Position numbers and translations under genes: made by a program. 64,000 bases of DNA from Chitinophaga qingshengii (GTDB taxonomy: Bacteria > Bacteroidota > Bacteroidia > Chitinophagales > Chitinophagaceae): NCBI RefSeq assembly GCF_014529935.1, contig NZ_JACVFC010000003.1:1-64000 (forward strand). The letters are read 5' to 3'. The notes below the pieces were generated by a model. It saw only the letters and a list, made by a program, of their open reading frames with translations, searched no databases and was not told where the DNA came from. Below, in pieces: positions 19,201 through 25,553 of this stretch. Every line of letters starts with the position of its first letter. Within the stretch, counting starts at the first letter, position 1.

Positions 19201-20762
19201 TAACTGCCAATATTGGCGCGGGTACCGGCAATCGTATCCTGATAACAGTGACCGGAACAGTCCCAGCCGACTATGGCGGACAACTGGTAAATACCGCTAC
19301 AGCTAATGTTCCTGGTCAACCGGCTGTTGTTACACCTCCTGTTATAACAACGGTAAGTGAAGTGACAGACCTGCAAATTACCAAAACAGGACCCGCTACA
19401 CTGATACAGGGAAGCGCTATCGGTTATGTGGTAACCATCACCAATGCCGGTCCGTCTGGTGTAAGCGGCGCTACCTTCAGCGATGCAGTGCCTGCAGGAG
19501 TGACAGGGGTAACTGCCATCGTTCAAAGCCAGTCAAACGGCGCGGCGGGTACTGTTGTCAGTGCAAGCGGCAATAATGTGACCGGCACGATTGCTGTTTT
19601 GCCTGCCAACGGCAGCGTAAGTATCCTGATCTCCGGTACGGCGGCCAACATTGGTGCATTGAGTAATACAGCCACGGTAACTACTCCTTCAGGAGTGACA
19701 GATAAGGTACCGGACAATAATACTACGCCTCCGGTTATCACAACAGTGGTTGCAAAACCTCAGCTGCATATCATTAAAACAGTAACACCGGGACCATACA
19801 AACCAGGCGATAAAATAACGTATACATTGACCGTTAGTAACGGTGGCGCCGTTACGGTTAAAGATGTGGTAGTAACGGATGTGCTTACAGGGGATAACCT
19901 GCCGACACCGGTGTTTGGTAAGCCTGGTCTTGGAACGGTAAGTTATAACGCTGCATCACATACCGCCACCTGGTCAATAGATTCGCTAACAGGCGGACAA
20001 AGCACCACCCTCACATACGACCTGGTATTAGTTGGTCAGGGAGCCATCAGCAACACTGCTATCATTACCGGGCCGCCTGCGACGTCGGTACCGGATACCG
20101 CTAAGGTGGATATCAATGCAGTGAGATCGGCCGATCTGGTAGTCAATAAGGCAGTAGTTACACCACAGCCGTATGTTATTGCAAAACGTATCGGATATAA
20201 GATCGAAGTAAGTAATCATGGGCCGAATACAGCCACTGGCGTTGTTGTTACAGATGTGCTGCCAGTTGCATTAGGAGTGCCTGTCGATATAATGGTAACG
20301 AAAGGAGAGGCGCACTATGACGCGACAAGTCGCAGTATTATATGGACCATCGGGGATGTGAGTACCACAGATGCGCTTACACTGACTTATACCGTACAGA
20401 TAATAAGCGGCGGTAGTATCCTGAATACGGCAACCATACAGGGCAACGAAAATGATCCGGCGCCAGGTTCCAATACATCGGTAGTAACGATAACTGCAGG
20501 GGATGAGATATTTATTCCAAATGTTATTACCCCGAATGGAGATGGCAAGAACGATCGCTTTGTGATCCTGGGATTAGGTAAATATCCTGGTAGCGGTTTG
20601 TTCATCTATAACAGGTGGGGTAATATGGTATACCAGAGCAAAGACTATGATAACAAATGGGATGGAAATGGTTTGAATGAAGGGACTTACTACTATATAT
20701 TGAAACTGAGAACACCGGAGGGAGAACGTGTATATAAAGGCTGGATAGAATTATTGAGATAA
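7275..20762 (+). CDS. Giant secreted DUF11-repeat adhesin with T9SS type B sorting domain
   Basis: The 4495-residue protein has a long signal peptide (hydrophobic core about 29-44, cleavage near SSSAQ), a DUF6923-like propeller region (about 52-325, with NIVRIDNATGAL), an SdrD_B-like Ig domain (about 331-430), a right-handed beta-helix region (about 495-895, with many N-N-I turns), a GEVED domain (about 1034-1205), about 25 DUF11 Ig-like repeats (about 1208-4405), and a gliding-motility-type C-terminal domain (about 4413-4495, with FIPNVITPNGDGKNDRF and YNRWGNMVYQS). The last is the T9SS type B sorting signal, so the protein should be exported through T9SS to the cell surface. A stalk with an N-terminal ligand-binding head is the likely shape. 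Cysteines are nearly absent after the signal peptide. A PorP/SprF-like gene follows, as is usual for type B cargo. Confidence 0.93.
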   Translation: MSKSSTLRNPYAYYCAGYRGQYCKGSLLRYLVMLSGIILFCISGAQSSSAQGYGVSYSYSTTNIVRIDNATGALTFIYTFAPGTISSATALAVDLNGDIYFTDNQIAGARLLKFVPNPPPATGGTLSTVGTISATFSDVNNVARNLVFGKLAFTTSGSLFTISNYSATNANNLPGRPYMVNLNKATAAVVSTSVIPAPSSVTDLPVGGGDIDFSPAGRLFVSGTTTGNIPSIWEISPANGSILGYKSVPVIAPATYYNFAGIGFDLQGNVLTTAPISGSTATYVVRINAGEFSGTGAWSGNSSIPASSVTVLSGPFPLQYGDLGSNAFKIVGRVFEDVNYGGGAGRIFGTAGTAGIPNARVEVYNAIGVLENSTNTLTDGTYAVGVSGNGVFYVRVVNNTVKSTRPGSNGTELGVQTFRAERVAAATLNNVVDEVGGRAPATADPGTGTVGTTTLNTTTFVLSGGVSGAAQSVSQATIETSNVTGIDFGFNFSAIVNTNSTGQGSLQQFISNSNILTNTGLSQAANSIFTPAPGVETSIFMIPDGNAHPGINKPNQLTAAGGGATAIINLTTLLPAVTDANTSIDGRTQTANIGNTQPGVAGNPGTKVGVDQIPLPGVQRPEVEIRWNGAAGTATSGLNLSGNNEVVRGIAISRFGNNTSTGANILSTGNNNLITGNIIGGAAVSTNTEAAGSDPGSNISISGNAGNITNNYIIRADFDGIRQRAAINGLTISGNEILNNGNGAPASVQPSGIGIEMTSGTVSTDLQGLNITGNSVQSNLNEGLKVSMGAGATVTNNTFSGNGAAGTIATEKDNIQFNNTTNSVITKNIVTAGGASGIAIAGSATALGNKITQNSTYGNAGLGVDLRAAGSAPDIVTPNGSSTAGPNALLNFPVVTGAAVIGNNLVIKGYSPPGATIELFLADRDASFTPAPPLSPNPLPAAFTSLQGFGEGRRYLATFKEGGTVAGIADQDAATGTYMDDGTGTIGARTANRFQFTIPLPALNGVAQGSLLTATATDAGNNTSEFSGVTPVTEADLGDAPNSYSTLSASNGPTHLVNPRLKIGATVAGKPEALAVAAGADANVPNGDPNDDGLTASLPVLTAATTTYTLTFPVTNTTGTVANLEGWIDFNRNGTFDPGEATGTTVANNATSATLTWNNVNTLITGGGISGGITYARFRLTTDPLTATSTVGAAMDGEVEDYSLMIQPAYDLSITKTANPNPATAGQPLTYTLTVTNNGPSAMRAQDSITVTDNLPAGYTANSYTASAGTYTSGNSIWTGLALASGQSATITIAGAVAADATGSLNNTAIVTNPPTITDPNLSNDTARQTTTINRVIDYGLTKTASPKPVVVGQTLTYTITLTNNGPGSMLPGDTLTLTDNLPSGFTANNYTPSAGTYNSATGAWTGLSLATGGTATLTITGMVGNSYTGASLINTVTLTPPTGITDPTPPTAKDTTLVSRVMDLDLVKTATPKPAVAGQALTYTITLTNNGPAILLPADVVTVTDNVPAGFTASSYTPSAGSYTSGTGAWTGLTLATGQSATLTIAGTVNAGVNGTALINTATATPPPGATDPTPPTAKDTTLISHVADLAITKTDGSATYTPGTNAVYTIVVSNNGPSDVTGATVSDALPAGITTATWSTSTLNGATVPAPNGTGAINQLVNIPAGGSITYTLTLKVPAGFTGNLSNTATVTPPAGYTDNNTTNNTVTDTDTYSPQFNLKATKAGTPDAPAGTAISYTITYVNSGPSDAIGVILKDTIATQITDVTWTASVQGTATVSVTSGSGDINLTGNLPAGIGNTITITVNGIIKSSATGTILNTASVTPPGSTTPIPSNTVSTTVKNQTGVNIVKTGPASGTISAGDTIMYTIQVTNAGPSDAPNTNILDNIPAMLTGVSWTATATGTAGITGGSPLNGTGNINIVTSLPAGSGNGVTIVIRGKIPSATPAGTITNSASATPAGGTPVASQVTTNVTNNPALVITKNGPATLNAGDSITYTVEVINNGASDAAGAVITDNIPAQIQGASWTATATGAAAVTAGSTGTSGNVSVTANIPAGAGNKITIVVTGKADPAITGTFSNTATVTPAGKPSQPSNTVTTVVNRKTSLQLAKSGPATLSAGQNITYTLVLTNAGPSDATGVRITDALDSHILNPVISASSVSGKASIANATISNDTLSVTGNVAGGAGNSITIMVSGKIDPAFAGSIINIATAEQPDGPTVPSQPVTTVVVNTPDVTISKSGPSSVSGGNGITYTIVAGNNGPSDATGVAITDSIPAGISGVKWTVATSGNGTTSNAQSGSGNVNITGNIPAGAANKITITVTGTVDPAFSGSIVNKAAATLPGKPPVTTNITTNVTNDPNVQITKSGPLTLSAGQNITYTITVTNNGPSDAIGATITDAIPAGILNPTWNTVTAGTGTTVNTVNGAGNVNITGNIPAGAGNSITINVKGKVDPAYTGSALSNFSLITVPGKPTVSSDTVTTTITNDPVLHIVKTGPDKASAGTQITYQLLVTNTGPSNATGVAITDVLPVNLLYTSWTAVANGTGASVSASAGTGNINITGNIPAGAANNISITIHGTVDSSFSGTLNNTATAGVTGKAPVSASKSTDVTNDPNVVIVKSGPATISAGQPVVYTLDVTNSGPSNATNVTISDNLPAGLQQVSWTAAVTGAGTTVSAASGNGNIAVTGNIPAGVANKITFTINAVVDPAYTSASIANSATAAVPGKTPSVSTVTTEVNNITDLNIVKSGPQQVTAGQHVTYTIVVTNEGPANAVGCHIADIIPAGLQGVTWTAAAEGTGTAVSAATGTGNVDITASIPAGTGNKVTIVVDGKVDPAATVTTLKNTATATPPPGATDPTPATSTVTTSVDRKADLVIIKTGPADKAAGQPISYQLLITNNGPSDVPGAVIQDAIPAQVTNITFTATASGTAQVITTGLTGNNLTVTGNIPAGAGNSITVNINGVVNASAAPGAIYNTATVIPPAGITETVPGTNTSTINTNINTDAGLQISKSGPAEANVGDKIVYKVIVSNTGTSNITPVDIADLVPAEITDVTWTATATGNGGTTVSATSGSGNNINLQAAIEGTTDGPGEILITITGTISPAAGSSITNTATATSGSIKTSSFTTSVNKSADLNIIKTGPANINAGQQISYTFEVTNAGPADVTGASIADNIPANISNVNWNAAVSGGATVNTASGTGGTIGIIAGIPAGTGRVVVTVTGKVDAAFTGTLTNTATATPPAGVVDPTPAISTVATNVNSQTGLQVIKSGPASVAAGNQITYSITVINNGPSDAMNLSIDDAVPAAVQNVSWTATSAGGGAVLTGGAGNGSAVHVTGNLPAGTGNKIVISVTGTLSPSFTGTLVNTATATPNGGATVTGPPVNTNVVNQAAVQITKSGPTTVFAGAPVIYTIDIVNNGPSDAGNISITDAVPSQIQQVTWTAITTGTGTSVSQNSGTGNNISLTGNIPAGTGNKISITVTGIVASSSTGVITNTATATLPGGTPATSAVNTTISNKHGLSVVKNGPSGVIAGQAIVYTIVVTNAGPSDAINTNITDFVPAQVQKVTWTAAATGTNTTITGSNSGSGNDIQLQANIPAGAGNEITIIINGVVDPTFTGAITNTAAAVPPGGTPVNSTPVITQVTNHPELHITKAAPSAAQAGDAVTYVVTVTNAGPSEATGAVITDNVPAGINDVTWTAAASGNAAVTAGAAGSGMGVMVTGNIAAGAGNEIVVTIHGKLDPNFSGKVKNVAKVSAPGNPQVTTDTTVTDVQRKANVLIAKSGPAQLAAGGDITYTVDVTNNGPSDLDTLIVTDVVPSLITVKSWQAVRVAGNVIFTGPANGTGNNISIQAAATSGSQLRITITGTLQQTTATTVTNTAHIKVPSTVVTTTPDSNTVITKIVQQPGVTLQKTGPTIARTGDQVTYQITAGNSGPSDATAVVITDVVPAALKNVSWTTSVVGSGNVTAGNSGAGNNISVTANIGAGTGNRILITVTGTVPADYGGQLVNTATANVPGQPAVVTPPVITTVSEVTDLQITKTGPATLIQGSAIGYVVTITNAGPSGVSGATFSDAVPAGVTGVTAIVQSQSNGAAGTVVSASGNNVTGTIAVLPANGSVSILISGTAANIGALSNTATVTTPSGVTDKVPDNNTTPPVITTVVAKPQLHIIKTVTPGPYKPGDKITYTLTVSNGGAVTVKDVVVTDVLTGDNLPTPVFGKPGLGTVSYNAASHTATWSIDSLTGGQSTTLTYDLVLVGQGAISNTAIITGPPATSVPDTAKVDINAVRSADLVVNKAVVTPQPYVIAKRIGYKIEVSNHGPNTATGVVVTDVLPVALGVPVDIMVTKGEAHYDATSRSIIWTIGDVSTTDALTLTYTVQIISGGSILNTATIQGNENDPAPGSNTSVVTITAGDEIFIPNVITPNGDGKNDRFVILGLGKYPGSGLFIYNRWGNMVYQSKDYDNKWDGNGLNEGTYYYILKLRTPEGERVYKGWIELLR
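10900..20500 (+). repeat. About 25 tandem DUF11 repeats (period about 384 bp)
   Basis: Repeat starts can be placed near 10900, 11285, 11666, 12042, 12430, 12812, 13203, 13588, 13970, 14348, 14732, 15110, 15494, 15887, 16283, 16670, 17056, 17442, 17820, 18208, 18593, 18982, 19367, 19757 and 20130. Each repeat is about 128 residues with a core of I-x-K-[ST]GP, AG-x2-ITYT, VTN-x-GPSDA, GNIPAGAGN and NTAT. The first three and last two diverge most. Codon use varies between repeats, so the array is not a recent DNA-level duplication. Confidence 0.9.
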
Positions 20763-20786
20763 TTACGTAAACGAAAAAAAATTGTT

Positions 20787-21803
20787 ATGTATAATATATC
20801 AAGATGGAACCGGGTGTTGTTAAAGTGTTTAGGAGGATTAATGCTTATTCCTGCTTTGGCAAGAGGGCAGCAGAATCTGCAGTTTAGTCAATATGTGTTT
20901 AACATGTTGAGTGTAAATCCTGGCTACGCGGGCTACAAGGAAGATCTCTATCTGAATACTATTTACAGAAAGCAATGGGTGGGCTTTCCCGGCGCGCCGG
21001 TCACTGCTGCTGTTTCGGTGGATGGAGTAGTTAAATCAAAAGACGAAAGAGTGGGGTTAGGGCTACAGGTAACATACGATAAGCTGGGGCCGCAGGATGC
21101 TACTGCCTTTTACGGAATGTATTCTTACCGTATTCCGTTGGATGAAGATGGTACCAGGCGTTTATGCTTCGGCATAGGCGCCGGGGCCACACAGTATTCT
21201 ATCGATGGGACTACGCTGCAGTTCAACGATGACGGAGATCCCACCATCCCGGCTGCCAGGGTGTCAACGCTTATTCCGGATGCGCGTTTTGGGATCTATT
21301 ACTTTACGCCCAGGTTTTATGCCAGCGCATCAGTCATGGACCTGTTTTCATTGTATACAGACCCTACGCGGTATTATTGGAAAGGGTATCAATACAAAAC
21401 GATCCGAAAAACACAGCACCTGTATCTTACAACAGGTGCGGTGTTTGATCTGGGCGAGAATTTCAAACTCAAACCTTCAATTTTGATAAAGGAAGATTTC
21501 AAAGGGCCTACGAATGTGGATCTGACGGCATTTTTACTGATCGCAGAAAAATTGTGGGTAGGGGGCTCTTACAGAACAGGCGTGCGTTTGTGGAACAAAC
21601 CCAATCTGCCTTCCTACCTCGACCCGCTCGATGCTGCCAGCGCTATGGTTGAATTTTATGCGAACGACCGGTTCAGGATCGGTTATGCCTACGATCTTAC
21701 GATCAGTAAAATGGCTTCTACCCAGAGCGGGTCACATGAAATATCCCTGGGCATTACCTTCCCCGGGAAAAGAACACGTATACTCAGTCCAAGATATTTC
21801 TGA
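20787..21803 (+). CDS. PorP/SprF-family outer-membrane protein
   Basis: The 338-residue protein has a signal peptide (about 1-27, ending ARGQQ), the family's opening signature QFSQYVFNMLSVNPGYAG, then repeated amphipathic beta-strands of an outer-membrane barrel ending in an aromatic residue (PRYF). PorP/SprF proteins associate with T9SS; SprF in Flavobacterium is needed for secretion of the type B adhesin SprB. Its place 24 bases after the giant type B protein gene fits a dedicated anchoring or secretion partner. Length is normal for the family. Confidence 0.92.
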   Translation: MYNISRWNRVLLKCLGGLMLIPALARGQQNLQFSQYVFNMLSVNPGYAGYKEDLYLNTIYRKQWVGFPGAPVTAAVSVDGVVKSKDERVGLGLQVTYDKLGPQDATAFYGMYSYRIPLDEDGTRRLCFGIGAGATQYSIDGTTLQFNDDGDPTIPAARVSTLIPDARFGIYYFTPRFYASASVMDLFSLYTDPTRYYWKGYQYKTIRKTQHLYLTTGAVFDLGENFKLKPSILIKEDFKGPTNVDLTAFLLIAEKLWVGGSYRTGVRLWNKPNLPSYLDPLDAASAMVEFYANDRFRIGYAYDLTISKMASTQSGSHEISLGITFPGKRTRILSPRYF

Positions 21804-21808
21804 TCACT

Positions 21809-23473
21809 ATGAAAGCTTTTTACTTAGTTAATCACCACATGATGAAGACGGTTGGGGTTATATTTTGCTGTTTGCTGGCCGGGTATGTATGCGCCCAGGA
21901 ACAAAGATCTGTTGCACAACAGGCGACCATATATTATCTGCAGCAAGACTATGCGAAAGCAGCTAATCTCTATAAAAGAATGGCAAAAAAGAAGAAGGTC
22001 AGTATAAAAAGCCTGGAGCGTTTGGCGGAGTGTTACCGGCAAATAAATGACTATGCCAATGCCGCAGAATGGTACGGGAAATTGGTAGCAATGCCGGATG
22101 CTGACCCCGTCAATGAATTGTATTATGGAGATATGCTGAAAAGTCTGGGCAAATATGATGCTGCCAAAACAGCCTTTCAGCAATATGCGCGGAGAACCAA
22201 CCAGGCCCGCCGGGTAGAAAACAAGATTGCCGGTTGTGACGCCGCTGTTCAATGGATGCAGCAACCAACCAGGGATGATATCCGGAATGTGGCCAGACTC
22301 AATACAGCAAAGTCTGATTGGGGCGCCACCTGGTATCCCAATGGCATTGTATTTATGTCAGATTCCCTCTTCCGGAATCAACTCGCTCCGGGTAGTAAGG
22401 TGAATAAAAATAACTATGGCCGTACAAATGACCCCTATTATAAATTGTATCTCGCAGATAGCAGTAAGTATGGAAATATTTACCTGAGCGATCTTTCTTC
22501 TGTGTTTAACCAGTACCGGTACCATGTTGGGCCTGTAGCATTTGATAATGGATACCAGACCGCCTGGTTTACTGTAACAGAACCAGATCGCCGCATTGCT
22601 ACGGTGAAGGAAAGAATAGAAAAGGTGACGATATCGGGTAACAGACGTTTGGAATTGTATGTCAGTAAAAAGGATAGTAACGGGAAATGGGTGCAGCCAA
22701 CGGCATTTGCCTATAACAAACCAGCCGAATATTCAGTGGGACATGCCGCTTTAAGCAAAGATGGCAATATCTTGTATTTTGCCTCAGATATGCCCGGTGG
22801 ACTGGGTGCCACCGATATCTGGTATAGTGAACGGCAGGCAGATGGTTCCTGGGGAACACCCCGGAACTGTGGTCCAACCATTAACACAACAGATGAAGAA
22901 GAATTTCCTACTATAGGAGCGGATGGAAATCTCTATTATTCAAGCAAAGGCCTTGTCGGTATGGGCGGTTTCGATATCTTCAAATCTAGTGGCAGCAAGG
23001 CACAGTGGGTAACTCCGGAAAATATGCGATATCCTGTGAATACGTCCGGAGACGACTTTTATTTTGTGAGCCGGGAAGATGGAAGCGGATATATTTCCTC
23101 CAACAGAGTTGGCGGAAAAGGCAGCGATGATATTTATAGCTGGCATGCTCCGCAAAGAATGGATATAATACCCCTGCCGCGCCCGGCCCTGGAGATTCCT
23201 TTTGAAGGTACGGTATGCCCGCGGTATTACGATGCCTGCATATACCTGTACAACCGGCAGCGTAACATTGGTTGGTGCTTCATGGCAACCCCGGGAAAAA
23301 CCATTACCATAATGCTGGAGAAGGAAACAGATTATGTTATTCGTATTACCCCTGCCGGCAATCAGCCTAAAGACAGCATCGAGTTTAATACACGTGGTCT
23401 TAAAGGGACTGATGTTTTGAAGAAAGAGATTTGTCCTGAGAATAAAATCAGGAAGGGAGGGCTTTTACACTGA
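21809..23473 (+). CDS. PorE-like TPR/PD40 protein lacking its OmpA domain
   Basis: The 554-residue protein has a signal peptide (start at residue 1, or at Met11/12), TPR repeats (about 30-150), a PD40-type beta-propeller (about 160-435, with blades such as LSKDGNILYFASDMPGGLGA and GFDIFKS), and a small beta-sandwich regulatory-like domain (about 450-540). PorE-type T9SS proteins have this order followed by an OmpA domain that binds peptidoglycan. Here the frame stops at TGA 23471-23473 before that domain. It follows the porP-like gene by 5 bases and is surely in the same operon. Without OmpA it cannot anchor to the cell wall as PorE does; it may still act as a periplasmic adaptor, or be decaying. 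Confidence 0.85.
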   Translation: MKAFYLVNHHMMKTVGVIFCCLLAGYVCAQEQRSVAQQATIYYLQQDYAKAANLYKRMAKKKKVSIKSLERLAECYRQINDYANAAEWYGKLVAMPDADPVNELYYGDMLKSLGKYDAAKTAFQQYARRTNQARRVENKIAGCDAAVQWMQQPTRDDIRNVARLNTAKSDWGATWYPNGIVFMSDSLFRNQLAPGSKVNKNNYGRTNDPYYKLYLADSSKYGNIYLSDLSSVFNQYRYHVGPVAFDNGYQTAWFTVTEPDRRIATVKERIEKVTISGNRRLELYVSKKDSNGKWVQPTAFAYNKPAEYSVGHAALSKDGNILYFASDMPGGLGATDIWYSERQADGSWGTPRNCGPTINTTDEEEFPTIGADGNLYYSSKGLVGMGGFDIFKSSGSKAQWVTPENMRYPVNTSGDDFYFVSREDGSGYISSNRVGGKGSDDIYSWHAPQRMDIIPLPRPALEIPFEGTVCPRYYDACIYLYNRQRNIGWCFMATPGKTITIMLEKETDYVIRITPAGNQPKDSIEFNTRGLKGTDVLKKEICPENKIRKGGLLH

Positions 23474-23542
23474 AGCATTCTTTACTATATCCATGATAAA
23501 TCAGCTATTCGTCCGGATGCTGCGTTAGTTAACCGACGGTAG
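23474..23542 (+). pseudogene. Remnant of an OmpA domain after an in-frame stop
   Basis: Reading on in the same frame past the TGA at 23471 gives SILYYIHDKSAIRPDAALV and then stops at 23540. OmpA domains of PorE-like proteins begin with a strand of the type IYYDFDKSxIRPDAA, so this is the start of the missing domain. The rest, including the peptidoglycan-binding TD-x10-LS-x2-RA region, is absent; a terminator hairpin begins 19 bases later. The gene therefore lost its anchor by a nonsense change plus a deletion, or a sequencing error hides only the first of these. Confidence 0.65.
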
Positions 23543-23560
23543 CTATGTAGAAATGAAAGT

Positions 23561-23598
23561 CCTAAAAAGCCATGTTGATACTAATATGGCTTTTTAGG
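23561..23598. terminator. Strong hairpin terminator between convergent genes
   Basis: Perfect 13-bp arms CCTAAAAAGCCAT and ATGGCTTTTTAGG enclose a 12-base loop. The T-rich arm serves rightward transcription from the adhesin operon and the A-rich arm serves the leftward transcript from hsp20. Confidence 0.8.
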
Positions 23599-23709
23599 AT
23601 CTAACGGCAATTAAGATAAAACGCATACACCAGCAACGGTTTAACGAGGATTTTCGTGTATATGGTTCCAGCTGGATCACAGGTATTTATCAACCCGGCT
23701 GGGCTTAGA

Positions 23710-24003
23710 TTAATCCAATATCCCTTTATCAAGATTATAAAACCTGAAAACTTCCTTCGTCACCAACATACAATTCTCAGCCAGTTGAGGAAGTGTACAG
23801 TACATGCTTTGGTGCAGAAAGGCAAAATCATCTTTTGTTTCCATCAGGTTCATTCTGAGAAACCCTTCGGGTAAAGTTCTGCCGGCTAACATATCAAAAA
23901 GCGAATGGACAAATGCCTGATCATACCCCAGGTTAATTTTAGCGTAGGCTATCCAACCTTTGGCTACCTTGAAATGGACATCGATATAAAAACGCTCTTC
24001 CAT
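23710..24003 (-). CDS. 97-residue hypothetical protein downstream of hsp20
   Basis: The protein is 97 residues, without signal peptide or membrane helix, starting MEERFYIDVHFKVAKGW and containing a helix-rich middle (DQAFVHSLFDMLAGRTLPEGF). I do not recognise a domain. It lies 76 bases downstream of hsp20 on the same strand and upstream of a terminator, so it is probably a second gene of the heat-shock unit. Its good ATG and clean amphipathic pattern favour a real gene. Confidence 0.6.
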   Translation of the reverse strand: MEERFYIDVHFKVAKGWIAYAKINLGYDQAFVHSLFDMLAGRTLPEGFLRMNLMETKDDFAFLHQSMYCTLPQLAENCMLVTKEVFRFYNLDKGILD

Positions 24004-24079
24004 TTATCGCAGGTTTGTGCCAGCCGGAAAGGCGGGTCCATAGGAGTGACCCGCCTCCCGCTGGGCTTGACAAAAGATA

Positions 24080-24532
24080 TTAATTAATCGCTATCAGGCG
24101 GGGCGCCTTTTTCTTTACCTCTTCTTTTTTAGGAATTTTCAGCGATAGTATTCCGCTGTCATATCGTGCCTGGATTTTTTCTTCATCCACCACATTGGAT
24201 GGCAGGGTGACGGTGCGTTTAAAGGACTGGTAACTAAATTCCTTATACGAATATTTACCATTACCTGGTTCTTCCTCGTTGATATTTCTTTCAGAAGAAA
24301 TGCACAGGTTGTTGCCATCGAGGTGAATTTTGAAGTCTTCTTTTTTCATACCGGGTGCGGCAAGTTCGACCAGGAAATCCTCATCGGTTTCCCTGATATT
24401 CAGCGTGGGAATGGTAGTGCCGCTGCTGGAATTATTAGCGTTACCCCAGCTTAAAACACCACGATTAAGTAAGTTTTCGAACAGGGTCGGCAAATTGGTA
24501 AGTGGTTCCCTGTAGCTTCTTACGAGTGACAT
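24080..24532 (-). CDS. Hsp20/alpha-crystallin small heat-shock protein
   Basis: The 150-residue product has a short N-terminal arm and an alpha-crystallin domain (about 40-135, with DFLVELAAPGMKKEDFKI and YKEFSYQSFKRTVTLP), ending with the conserved IPKKEE tail. It is a cytosolic ATP-independent chaperone that holds unfolding proteins. The start at 24532 is chosen over one nine codons upstream because a perfect AAAGGAGG ribosome-binding site lies five bases before it. Length is standard. Confidence 0.95.
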   Translation of the reverse strand: MSLVRSYREPLTNLPTLFENLLNRGVLSWGNANNSSSGTTIPTLNIRETDEDFLVELAAPGMKKEDFKIHLDGNNLCISSERNINEEEPGNGKYSYKEFSYQSFKRTVTLPSNVVDEEKIQARYDSGILSLKIPKKEEVKKKAPRLIAIN

Positions 24533-24537
24533 AGTAA

Positions 24538-24545
24538 CCTCCTTT
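24538..24545 (-). promoter_or_regulatory. Perfect Shine-Dalgarno site of hsp20
   Basis: The minus strand reads AAAGGAGG five bases before the ATG at 24532. Such a full match is unusual in Bacteroidota, which mostly translate without it, and it decides the start codon. Confidence 0.8.
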
Positions 24546-24730
24546 TTAAATATTAACAAATAGGTAAAAAAGCGCGATCAACCTATATGCCAGCCATAAA
24601 AAAATAAATGTTTGACTGTCATTTTTTCATCGCATGAAACTAACGGTGCGGAAAGTACCCGGAACAAATTCTTTATGCTGAAATATTGACAGGTTTAGAT
24701 GTTAATAGCTTACTGACAAAGTGCCAATTA

Positions 24731-25537
24731 TTACTGTATTGTATAATCTTTTACATCCACCTCTGACAAGCTGAAAAATCCATAAGCAAAATTTTCAGGA
24801 TGAGTCTGGTTGATGATATTCCCCCGCACGGAACCCGGTATGGTTTGAAACGGTCCGTTCTCTGCTCCGGATGCGGTCAATAACTTTTTGAAGTAATCAT
24901 AATATCTTTTTGAAATTCCATAGAGCCGGATGTTGATCCTGTCTCCGGTCTTCAGGTCTTTGTCGGAAAAATATTCCTGCATAAGATTTCCCTGGCTCTT
25001 ATTGTCATCCCTGACTTTATAAGCGGGAAATACTGATACCGGCGATAGGATGCGGTGCAGGTAGTAATTGTTCTCCTGGCCGTTATCCTGGTAGTAATAT
25101 TTGATTTCCACTTTATCACCTCCAAATCCGCCGTTATCGTCCTGTTCAATATTGGTTTCTATTTTCGGTACACTGATGCAGGTTTCCGTCGCCATATAGA
25201 CCTCCTTGTTTAAAGCTACTTTTAAGGTATAGGTTTCCCCGATAGCCGGCTGGAAATTGGAGCAGATATATTCTCCCGTACCGGGATTTTCTATAAAGCT
25301 AAAAACAGCATTGGCGGGATCGGTGATCACAATATCCGCTCCGGAGACTGTGGGGAATGCCTTACTGTAATATCCGGTTGTAGTGGAGAGTATGATTTTC
25401 TGCTCATGGCCTGTGGTACCCTTAACCCAATTAATGGATGCGTCGATGACCAATTGGGGGGCTGCTGTTTCCAGATCTACTTCTACTACTTTTGTGCAGG
25501 ACAGCAGCAAAAAACAAAACGGAAGTATACTTTTCAT
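24731..25537 (-). CDS. DUF4249 outer-membrane-associated lipoprotein
   Basis: The 268-residue protein has a lipoprotein signal ending at Cys14 (LLLSC) and a DUF4249 beta-sandwich fold region (PQLVIDASINW near the N-terminus, GADIVITDPANAVFSF and GETYTLKVALN in the middle). DUF4249 lipoproteins are regularly paired with a TonB-dependent receptor, as here with a 16-base gap, in the manner of SusD with SusC. The substrate is unknown. The length is at the short end of the family. Confidence 0.88.
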   Translation of the reverse strand: MKSILPFCFLLLSCTKVVEVDLETAAPQLVIDASINWVKGTTGHEQKIILSTTTGYYSKAFPTVSGADIVITDPANAVFSFIENPGTGEYICSNFQPAIGETYTLKVALNKEVYMATETCISVPKIETNIEQDDNGGFGGDKVEIKYYYQDNGQENNYYLHRILSPVSVFPAYKVRDDNKSQGNLMQEYFSDKDLKTGDRINIRLYGISKRYYDYFKKLLTASGAENGPFQTIPGSVRGNIINQTHPENFAYGFFSLSEVDVKDYTIQ

Positions 25538-25553
25538 TTTTCTATTATTAGGA

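Noticed and set aside
10900..20500. Regular 384-bp period as a CRISPR-like or recent tandem DNA array
   Set aside because: Repeats are coding, long and diverged in codons; they are Ig-like protein repeats.
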